A stretch of 42,364 nt of DNA from Myxococcus llanfairpwllgwyngyllgogerychwyrndrobwllllantysiliogogogochensis (GTDB lineage Bacteria; Myxococcota; Myxococcia; Myxococcales; Myxococcaceae), in NCBI RefSeq assembly GCF_006636215.1, contig NZ_VIFM01000076.1, positions 1 through 42,364 on the forward strand, in the 5' to 3' direction. The position numbers and the translations under genes were made by a program. Numbering within the stretch: the stretch's first letter is position 1; each line of letters begins with the position of its first letter. The notes below the pieces were generated by a model. That model did not search any database and was not told the origin of the DNA. It was given only the letters and a program-made list of their open reading frames with translations. Positions 17,205-26,100 of this stretch are shown here, piece by piece.

Positions 17205-17226
17205 ATAAGACTTATTGCAACGCAAT
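17205..17226. promoter_or_regulatory. Overlapping dyads upstream of the HmaS-like gene, possible operator
   Basis: ATAAG-A-CTTAT (17205-17215) overlaps ATTGC-AAC-GCAAT (17214-17226), in an AT-rich patch 67-88 bp before the GTG start at 17293. Compact symmetric sites in a promoter region suggest a repressor or activator site; the regulator is unknown. Confidence 0.4.
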
Positions 17227-17292
17227 CACCGTCTCGCGCTCCCATCGGGCTGGCCTGGAATGGCCTCGCCCACTTGAATCGAGGTTCTCCGA

Positions 17293-18366
17293 GTGGAGCT
17301 CACGCGGGTGGAGCATGCCGAGCTGTTCGTGGGCGACGCGGCGCTCTCCGCCTATTACTTCTGCCACGCGCTCGGCTTCCGGATGGTGGCCAGCGGTGGA
17401 CCGGAGACGGGGCTGCCCGGCCGTCGCTCCTTCGTGCTTGAGCAGGGAGCCGCGCGGCTCGTCGTCACGTCCGCGCTGGGCGCCGAGGGTGAAGTCGCCG
17501 CGTACGTGCGGGCCCATGGCGACGGCGTGCGAGACATCGCGCTGGGGACACCGGACGCGCACACGGCCTTTCGCGAGGCGGTGAGCCGGGGCGCCCGGGC
17601 GGTGGCCGAGCCCTTCACCTACGAAGCCGATGGCCAGCGCGTGGTGAAGGCCACCATCGCGGGGCCAGGCAACTGGGTGCATTCGTTCATCCAGCGCGAC
17701 ACGCCGTCGGGTGCGTACCTCCCGGGCGCATACCTGCCGGTGGACGCGGGGCCCTCGGGCGGCGCGACGCTGTTCTCCGGGGTGGACCACTTCGCCTTCG
17801 CCCTGGAGCGGGGCCGGCTGCTGGACACGGTGGGGTTCTACGTGGACGTGCTCGGCTTCGCGCAGACGCACCAGGAAGACGTGCGCACCGAGTACAGCGG
17901 GATGAGCTCGCGGGTGGTGCAGGCCGCGGGGGGACAGGTGTGCTTCCCGCTGCAGGAGCCCGTCGCCGGTGCGCGGAGGGGACAGCTCGAGGACTTCGTC
18001 GACGCCCATGGTGGCTCGGGCGTGCAGCACCTGGCGTTCCTCGCGGACGACATCACCCGCGCGGTGGATGCGCTGACCCAGCGGGGCGTGGGCCTGCTCG
18101 ACGCGCCCCGGGGGTACTACGAGGACCTGGAGGCGAGGCTCGGCACCCTGGGCCCGTTCCGCCGGGAGCTGCTCCAGGCGCGCAACATCCTGATGGACCG
18201 GGACGCCTGGGGCGTGCTGCTGCAGGTCTTCACCCGCTCCCAGCACGCGCGGCGCACCCTCTTCTTCGAGGTCATCCAGCGGCAGCAGGCCCGAGGCTTC
18301 GGTGGCGCCAACATCCAGGCGCTCTACGCGGCCAAGGAGCAGGAGGCCACGCGCGCCGCGGGCTGA
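17293..18366 (+). CDS. hmaS: 4-hydroxymandelate synthase-like dioxygenase (HPPD family)
   Basis: Fe(II) dioxygenase of the HPPD/HmaS family, 357 residues, acting on 4-hydroxyphenylpyruvate. GTG at 17293 has GAGG eight bases upstream. Iron ligands: His166 (GVDHFAF), His246 (GVQHLAF) and Glu326 (FFEVIQRQ). HPPD has Phe (in GNF) 15 residues after the Glu ligand; HmaS has Ile (in SNI). Here the residue is Ile341 in GGANIQALY, so 4-hydroxymandelate rather than homogentisate is the likelier product. HmaS starts hydroxyphenylglycine (Hpg) biosynthesis in glycopeptide producers. The hydroxymandelate oxidase and aminotransferase partners are not in the window. It lies between the exporter and a convergent P450, so a precursor role for the NRPS is plausible; plain HPPD remains possible. 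Confidence 0.72.
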   Translation: MELTRVEHAELFVGDAALSAYYFCHALGFRMVASGGPETGLPGRRSFVLEQGAARLVVTSALGAEGEVAAYVRAHGDGVRDIALGTPDAHTAFREAVSRGARAVAEPFTYEADGQRVVKATIAGPGNWVHSFIQRDTPSGAYLPGAYLPVDAGPSGGATLFSGVDHFAFALERGRLLDTVGFYVDVLGFAQTHQEDVRTEYSGMSSRVVQAAGGQVCFPLQEPVAGARRGQLEDFVDAHGGSGVQHLAFLADDITRAVDALTQRGVGLLDAPRGYYEDLEARLGTLGPFRRELLQARNILMDRDAWGVLLQVFTRSQHARRTLFFEVIQRQQARGFGGANIQALYAAKEQEATRAAG

Positions 18367-18380
18367 GACGAGCCCGCGGC
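18355..18380. terminator. Strong bidirectional hairpin between hmaS-like and P450 genes
   Basis: Perfect 10-bp arms GCCGCGGGCT (18355-18364) and AGCCCGCGGC (18371-18380) with a 6-nt loop span the TGA stop (18364-18366) and end 14 bp before the P450 stop on the other strand. Confidence 0.65.
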
Positions 18381-18393
18381 CACGCACGTCACA

Positions 18394-19746
18394 TCACTTC
18401 CGGGGCTCCAGCGTCAGCGGCAGTCCGCCCCGGGGGAGCAGCGAGATGCCCGGATAGATGTCCACCTTCCGCCCGGGAATGGCGCGCAGGCGGAAGCGCT
18501 GGGAGACCATCGCCAGCACCAGCGCGCCGAACATCAGCGACAGGTTGTTGCCGATGCAGATGTGCTGGCCCGCGCCGAACGGAATGTAGGCGAACTTGTG
18601 GCGCGCCCCGCGCGACTCGGGGGCGAAGCGGTCCGGATCGAAGGTCTCCGGTGACGACCAGAACTCCGGGTGCCGGTGCAGCACGTAGGTGATGGCGACG
18701 ACAACCGTGCCCGGCTCCACGCGGTAGCCACCCACGGTGTCCGCCTCCTTGGCCACGCGCACCAGCTTCCAGGCCGTGGGATAGAGCCGGAGCGTCTCCT
18801 CGAACACCTGCATGGCGTAGCGCAGGCGCGGCAGGGACTCCAGGGTCGGCGCCCCGCCACCGAGCACCGCCGCGCTCTCGGCGGCCAGCCGGTCGGCGAT
18901 TTCCGGGTGGGTCGACAACAGATGCCAGGCCCAGGCCAGCGCGGCCCCCGCGCCTTCGTTCGCGGAGTAGAGGTTCATGAACTCGTCGCGCAGCTCCTTG
19001 TCCGTCATGCCCTCGCCGGTGTCGCGGTCCTTCGCCGCCAGCAGCATGGCCATGATGTCGTCCTCGGGACCGCCTTGCTTGCGCTGGACGATGACCTCCT
19101 TGGCCTTGCCATTGAGCAGCCGCAACGTGGCGAAGAAGTCCGCCCACTTCTTCTTGTAGATGGGCAGCCGCTCCAACTTCAGGAGCCGGTACAGGAACGA
19201 GCCGCGGTCGTTCAGCATCCACATCATCCGGCGCATGGCCTCCGCCGTCGGCTCGTCGGGCTCATCCGAGTACAGCGCCCGCGTCGTCATCCGCAGCGAG
19301 AGCACCCCCATCTCCTCCGCGATGTCGAACCGCCGCCCCGGCTCCCGCACGGCCTCCCACTGCGCCAGCTTGCGCTGGATGAGGTCCACCATGCCCGTCA
19401 GCAGGCCGGCCAGCCGCTCCCGGTGGAAGGCGGGCTGGACGAGCCGCCGCTGCCGCCGCCAGTAGTTCCCCTCGCTCACGAAGAGCCCGTTGCCCAGGAA
19501 CGGGTCGTCCACCAGCTCCGGCTTCGCGTAGTTGGGGGCGTTCTCGGTGAGGAAGTACCGGACGTGGTCCGGATGACTCAACATGTAGGTGGGCTTGGCG
19601 TCCAACTTGAAGCGGACCACGTCACCATGCGCTCGGAAACTCTCGACGAAGAGACCCAACGGGTCTTTCTCGTGGCTCAGGAGGTTGCCCCAGATGGGGA
19701 GACCCCGGGGACCCGGGGGGTAAGACGAAGCTGGAGTCGAAGCCAT
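18394..19746 (-). CDS. Cytochrome P450 with non-canonical I-helix and heme loop
   Basis: A 450-residue soluble P450. The start at 19746 gives the Pro-rich hinge SYPPGPRGLPIWGN typical of class II-like bacterial P450s. The C-helix has YWRRQRRLVQPAF; ExxR is Glu317-Arg320 (EETLR); the heme loop is F390-GAGQHICIG399 with ligand Cys397. Two departures stand out: the I-helix reads ANEGAGAALAW, keeping Glu264 but replacing the usual Thr pair with Gly265-Ala266, and the heme-loop Arg is His395. It therefore may use substrate-assisted proton delivery or peroxide, or do non-monooxygenase chemistry. It is divergent from the NRPS operon across a shared 381-bp region, so tailoring of that product, or of the hydroxymandelate pathway, is likely. 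No redox partner is adjacent. Confidence 0.88.
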   Translation of the reverse strand: MASTPASSYPPGPRGLPIWGNLLSHEKDPLGLFVESFRAHGDVVRFKLDAKPTYMLSHPDHVRYFLTENAPNYAKPELVDDPFLGNGLFVSEGNYWRRQRRLVQPAFHRERLAGLLTGMVDLIQRKLAQWEAVREPGRRFDIAEEMGVLSLRMTTRALYSDEPDEPTAEAMRRMMWMLNDRGSFLYRLLKLERLPIYKKKWADFFATLRLLNGKAKEVIVQRKQGGPEDDIMAMLLAAKDRDTGEGMTDKELRDEFMNLYSANEGAGAALAWAWHLLSTHPEIADRLAAESAAVLGGGAPTLESLPRLRYAMQVFEETLRLYPTAWKLVRVAKEADTVGGYRVEPGTVVVAITYVLHRHPEFWSSPETFDPDRFAPESRGARHKFAYIPFGAGQHICIGNNLSLMFGALVLAMVSQRFRLRAIPGRKVDIYPGISLLPRGGLPLTLEPRK

Positions 19747-20127
19747 GCGGTCTCGGGAGCGAATCTTTCCAGTTTATCAGAAGTGCCTGACCCCCTGACA
19801 AACCAAGGAGTTAGCGCGGTTCTAGGCTGACTAGACATTCCAGATAAAACAAGGGATGAAGGCAGAGGGCATGCTTCACCTCCGACCTAATTTTCCTCGT
19901 TCACGGCTCCCAGCAACGGTGCCGTGCCACCGCGCGGTAGCGGGCCTCTCGCGGCAGATCGGGGGGAGCTCCATGGCCGTACCTCCCGCGAGGCGGATTG
20001 TCGAATCCGCCCGCTGTTGAGGGGCGAGGTCTTCACCAGCAGCCAACTGGACTGAAGCGGTCCCAGGAGCGGCCTACTCCTCGGGCCCGCGGAACCAACT
20101 TCGCGAGCCGTCCGCCTGGGAGCAGGG
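19747..20127. promoter_or_regulatory. Divergent promoter region between P450 and NRPS/PKS operon
   Basis: The only gene-free stretch above 300 bp. Its left half (about 19757-19900) is clearly AT-richer than the surroundings and probably holds promoters for both directions; no convincing -35/-10 pair could be fixed. The right half is GC-rich leader with a 10-bp palindrome ACCGCGCGGT (19929-19938) and the 8-bp-armed hairpin listed separately. No open frame with coding character was seen. Confidence 0.6.
19992..20011 (+). promoter_or_regulatory. Perfect inverted repeat in the NRPS operon leader
   Basis: GGCGGATT (19992-19999), loop GTCG, AATCCGCC (20004-20011), about 116 bp before the NRPS1 start. 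It could be a protein-binding operator or an RNA stem in the leader of the ~22-kb operon. Confidence 0.45.
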
Positions 20128-23100
20128 ATGAAACAGCGCAACGAGCCGTCACCGGGTGACTTTCTCCACCTCGTGGATCTGCTGTGCCATCGCGCGCAGA
20201 CACAGGGTGATTCGCTGCTGTATCGCTTTCTCGAATCGGGAGACGTCGACGGCCCTATCGAGGAGTGGAGCTACGCACGGCTGGACACGCGGGCGCGCGC
20301 GCTGGGCGCGCTCTTGCGGGCTTCCGGGGCGCAGGGACAGCGTGCGCTGCTGCTGTATCCGCCCGGCATGGAGTTCGTCGCGGGCTTCATGGGCTGTCTC
20401 TACGGCGGCGTGGTGGCGGTGCCTTGTTATCCGCCGGACCCGACACGCCTGGAGCGCACCCTGCCCCGCCTGCGCGCCATCGCCCAGGACAGCGGCGCGC
20501 GCTACGTGCTCACCACGAGCTTCATCCTGGAGATGTCGGAGCTGTTCAAGCCGCAGGCGCCGGAGCTGGCGGAGCTGCCGTGGCTGGCCAGCGACGCGGT
20601 GCCGGAGTCTCAAGCGGCCGAATGGCGGCGCCCGGAATTGGAGGGCGGCACGCTGGCGTTCCTCCAGTACACGTCCGGCTCCACGGGCAATCCCAAGGGG
20701 GTGATGGTGAGCCATGCCAACATCCTCCACAACGAAGCGCTCATCTCCCGAGGGTTCGGGCTGGATGCGTCGCGCTCGTCGGGGATGGGCTGGCTGCCCA
20801 TGTTCCACGACATGGGGCTCATCGGAAAAGTGCTTCAGCCGATGTATCTCGGCTTCCCCTGCACGCTGATGTCGCCCATCTCCTTCCTGCAGCGCCCGCT
20901 GCGGTGGCTGGAGGCCATCTCCCACTTCCAGGCGACGTGCAGCGGAGGTCCCAACTTCGCCTACGACTTGTGCGTGCGGAAGGCGACGGAGGAGGACCGG
21001 GCCAAGCTGAAGCTGGGCAGCTGGGACCTGGCCTTCAACGGCGCGGAGCCGGTGCGGCGCGAGACGCTGGAGCGCTTCGCGGACACCTTCGCGCCCTGTG
21101 GTTTCCGCAGCACGTCCTTCTACCCCTGTTACGGCCTGGCCGAAGCGACGCTCATCGTCACGGGTGGCACGCAGGGCGAAGCCTTCGTCCACGGACGCTT
21201 CACCGCGGAGTCGCTGGAGCAGGGTCGCGCGGAGGCGCCGGCTTCGGATGTGGAGGGCGCGCGCGTGCGCACGCTGGTGGGCGCGGGAATCAGCGCGCCG
21301 GATCAGCGGGTTCTCATCGTCCATCCGGAGACGCGTGAGCCGCTCGCGGCGAACGCCGTGGGCGAGGTCTGGGTGTCGGGTCCGAGCGTGGCGCAAGGCT
21401 ACTGGGCAAGGCCCGAGGAGACGGCGCACGCCTTCGAGGCGCGGCTGGCCTCGGGCGAGGGCCCGTTCCTGCGCACCGGAGACCTGGCGTTCCTGTCGCC
21501 CGAAGGGCAGCTCTTCGTCACCGGACGGCTCAAGGACCTGCTCATCATCCGGGGCCGCAACCTGTATCCCCAGGACCTGGAGCTGGAGGCGGAGCGCGCC
21601 CACCGCGCCATCCGCGCCGGCTGCTGCGCGGCCTTCAGCGTGGACGTGGAGGGCGAGGAGCGGCTGGTGCTCGCGGCCGAGGTGGACGTGCGCGACGGCT
21701 TCGATGCCTCGGCCGTCGTGGCCTCGGTGCGCCGCGTGCTCGCGGAGCAGCACTCCGTCCACGCGCATGGCGTGGTGCTGCTCCAGGCGCGCAGCATCCC
21801 GAAGACGTCGAGCGGGAAGATCCAGCGGCGCGCGACGAAGGCCGCATACCTCGCGGGTGAGCTGGAGATCGTCGAGGCCTCCGTGACGGAGCCCGAGGTC
21901 ATCGAAGCACCCGCGACGCCGTCCCTGCCCCTCAAGGAGCTGCTGGCCTCCGCGTCCGAGGCCGAGCGCCCCGCGCATGTCGCGGACTTCCTGCGGTACG
22001 CCGTGGCGCGCACGCTGCGCCTGGACGCCGCGAAGCTCCAGGGCCACACGGAGCTGGCGAGCCTGGGCCTGGACTCGCTGATGGTGCTGGAGCTGCACGG
22101 TCTGCTGGAGTCCGAGCTGGGCGTGGCCCTGCCCGCGGCCTTCCTCTGGACCAGCCCGACGTTGGAGTCGGCCGCCGCGCGGCTGTTGGAGGCGTGGCAG
22201 GGCATCCGGCCCGTGGCCTCGCTCGTCGCGCCGCCGCTGACCTCGGGGCCTCGCGAGGGTGAGCTGCCCATGTCGTCGGGCCAGCTGCGGCTGTGGTTCC
22301 TGGACCGGCTGGTCCCGGACAGCGCGCTCTACAACCTCCACTTCCAGCTGCGGCTCACGGGCCCGCTGGACGCGGAGGCCCTGCGCCGAAGCCTGGACGC
22401 GCTGCTGGCGCGGCACCCCATGCTGAGCGCGGCCTTCCCCGAGGTGGAGGGACAGCCGCGCCTGGTGACGCGTGCCCCCGCCCCGCTGGCGCTCCCCCGG
22501 TTCGACCTGCGCACGCTGGAGCCCGAGGTGCGCGAAGGAGAGCTGCGACGGCTGTCGCTGGAGCAGTCGCGAGAGCCCTTCCGGCTGGCCGAGGGTCCCT
22601 CCGTGCGCGCGTCGCTGGTGGCCCTGGGTGAGCACGAGCACGTGCTGCTGATGACGCAGCACCACATCGCCACGGATGGCTGGTCCATCGGCGTGCTGGC
22701 GCGTGAGCTGGCGGCGCTGTACCGGGCCCAGGTCTCCGGGGCCACCGCCGAGCTGCCGCTGCCCGCCTTCCGGTACACGGACTTCTCGCGCTGGCAGCAG
22801 GGTCTGGGCGCGCTGCTGGACGGACAGCGCGCGTACTGGGCGAAGCAGCTCGCGGGCCTGTCACGCCTGGAGCTGCCCACCGACTTCCCTCGCCCCCGGG
22901 AGCCGGGCTTCCAGGGCGCGCTGCACCGGCTCACGCTGGAGCGTCCGCTGGTGGAGTCGCTGCGCGCGCTGGGACGTCGCGAGGGCTGCACGCTCTTCGT
23001 CACCCTGTCGGCGGCCTGGGCGGCGCTGCTGCACCGCTACAGCGGGCAGGAGGACTTCGCCGTGGGCACCGTGGTGGCCAACCGCGAGCGCCCCGAGCTG

Positions 23101-26100
23101 CGTGACGTGGTGGGCTTCTTCGCGCACACGCTCGTGCTGCGCGCGAACCTCGCGGGCCAGCCGAGCTTCCGCGAGCTGCTCTCCCGGACGCGTCAGACCT
23201 TCCACGAGGCGCTGTCCCACGCGGACCTTCCCTTCGAGGAAGTCGTCGGCGCGGCGCGAGCCCCTCGGGGTGGCGCGGACAACCCGCTGTTCCAGACGGC
23301 GCTCTTGCTGGAGGCGCTGCCTCCCACGGACCTGACGGTGCCGGGCATGCAGTGGCAGCCGGTGCTGCCCGTGCCGGACGGAGCGGTAGAGGGCACGTCG
23401 AAGTTCGACCTCCAGCTGTCGCTCGCGGAGACGCCGGACGGCCTGACGGGTGCGCTCGAGTACCGCACGGACCTCTTCTCGTCCGCCACCGTGGCGCGCC
23501 TGGCCAGGCACCTGGAGACGCTGCTGCGCGCGGCGGTGGACTCCTCCGAGACGCGGGTGGAGGACCTGCCCCTGCTCGACGCCGAGGAGACGCGGCGGCT
23601 GCTGGTGGACTGGAATGACCTGACGCCCTCGGAGTCGGAGGACGACAACGCGTGCATCCACGCGCAGTTCCGCACCCAGGCGGCGAAGACGCCCGACGCG
23701 GTGGCCGTGGTGGGTGACGACGCGACGCTCACGTACGCGGAGCTGGACGCGCGCTCCAACGCGCTGGCGTGGCACCTGCGGCTGATGGGTGTCGGGCCCG
23801 AGGTGCGCGTGGGCCTGTGCGTGGAGCGCTCGGCCGCCATGGTCGTCGCGATGATGGGGGTGCTCAAGGCGGGCGGCGCGTACGTGCCCCTGGACCCGGA
23901 CTATCCCCGCGAGCGGCTGGCGTACATGCTGGAGGACTCCGGCGCGGCCGTGCTGCTCACCGAGACGCACCTGGAGGGCACCGTGCCCCCGGGGAAGGCG
24001 CGCGTCGTGACGTTGGAGAGCGTGGCCCTGGCCGACGGCGAGCGGCGCGACAGCCCGCCCCCGTTCGGCATGAGCCCGGCCCACCTGGCGTACGTCATCT
24101 ACACGTCTGGCTCCACGGGGCGGCCCAAGGGCGTGATGGTGCCCCACGGCGGCGTGGCCAACTTCTTCACCGCGATGGATGCGCGCATCGGCCATCAGCC
24201 CGTGGGCTCGTGGCTGGCCGTCACCAGCATCTCCTTCGACATCTCCGTGCTGGAGCTGCTGTGGACGCTCACGCGCGGCTTCAAGGTCGTGGTGCAGGGC
24301 GAGGGCGCATCCATCAAGGCGCCCGCCCGGGCCTCGGCCGCGAAGCGCAAGTCGATGGAGCTGAGCCTCTTCTACTTCGCGGATGACGCGGAGGCGTCGT
24401 CGGGAGACCGCTACCGGCTGCTGCTGGAGGGCGCGAAGTTCGCGGACCGTCATGGCTTCGCGGCGGTGTGGACGCCGGAGCGCCATTTCCACGCCTTCGG
24501 AGGCCTGTACCCCAGCCCCTCCGTGGCGGGCGCCGCCATTGCCGCCGTGACGGAGCGCGTGGCCATCCGCGCCGGCAGCGTCGTGCTGCCCCTGCACCAC
24601 CCGGTCCGCGTGGCCGAGGAGTGGGCCCTCGTCGACAACCTGTCCCGGGGCCGCGTGGGCATCTCCGTCGCCTCCGGCTGGCACGCGAATGACTTCGTCT
24701 TCGCGCCCGAGCGCTACGAGAAGCGGCGCGAGCTGATGCTGGAGGGGCTGGACACGGTGCGCCGCCTCTGGCGCGGTGACACGCTGCGGATGACGGGCGG
24801 CGCGGGCGCGCAGGTGGACGTCACGCTGCGGCCCCGTCCGGTGCAGAAGGAGCTGCCGGTGTGGCTCACGGCGGCGGGCAACCCCGAAACGTTCCTCACG
24901 GCGGGACGCCTGGGCTGCCATGTCCTCACCCACTTGCTGGGACAGACGTGGGAGGACCTGGAGAAGAAGCTGGTCCTCTACCGCGATGCCTGGCGCGCGG
25001 CGGGCCACGCGGGTGACGGCCACGTCACGCTGATGCTGCACACCTTCATCGGCGAGGACGCCGCCAAGGTGCGCTCGGTGGTGGAGAAGCCCTTCCGCGA
25101 CTACCTGCGCAGCTCCGCGGACCTGATGCGCGGCCTGGGGCAGACGCTGGGCGTGGACCTGAACACGGCCACCGAGGCGGATCTGGATCGGCTGGCGGCG
25201 CAGGCGTTCGAGCGTTACTTCGAGACGAGCGGTTTGTTCGGCACACCGCGCTCCGTGCGCGAGCAGATGGAGCGGTTGCGGGCCCTGGGCGTGGACGAGG
25301 TGGGGTGCCTCATCGACTTCGGAATCCCGGCGGACACGGTGCTGGCCAGCCTCCCCCTGCTCCTCGAGGTGAAGCTCCAGGCGGACCGCGATGGCCGTCG
25401 CTCCGGCACCGCGCGCTCCATCCCGCTCAACCTGCGCGAGCACGCCGTCACACACCTGCAATGCACGCCGTCGCTGGCGCGCGCGCTGCTGGCCGAGCCC
25501 GAGTCCTCCGAGGCGGTGGGCGGGCTGCGCCGGCTGATGGTCGGCGGCGAGGCCCTCCCCTCCTCCCTGGGTGCGTCGCTGCGCCAGGTCCTGGGCGAGG
25601 GCTCCGGGCTGCTCAACATGTACGGCCCCACGGAGACGACCATCTGGTCGTCCACGCACGACGTGAAGAGCGAGGCCGGGCCGGTGGTCTCCATCGGCAC
25701 GCCGTTCCTGCGCACGCAGTTCTACCTGCTCGACGCGCGGCTGCGCCCGGTGCCGGTGGGCGTGCCCGGAGAGCTCTTCATCGGCGGCGCGGGCGTGGTG
25801 CGCGGCTACCTGGCACGTCCGGAGCTGACGGCGGACCGCTTCCTGCCGGACCCGTTCGCTCGCGAGCCGGGCGCGCGGCTGTACCGCACCGGAGACCGGG
25901 CTCGCTGGCGCGAGGATGGCACGGTGGAGTTCCTGGGCCGCGTGGACCACCAGCTCAAGGTGCGCGGCTTCCGCATCGAGGCGGGTGAAATCGAGGCGGT
26001 GCTCAGCGCGCGCCCCGAGGTCCGCGAGGCGGTGGTGGTGGCCCGCGAGGACACCCCGGGCGACGTGCGACTGGTCGCCTACGTGGTGGCGCGTGACGGA

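Noticed and set aside
24355..25382. Luciferase-like monooxygenase as a separate gene or transposed insertion
   Set aside because: The frame is continuous with the A domain on both sides, A4 and A5 flanks and selectivity residues are intact, and such insertions are known in NRPS A domains.
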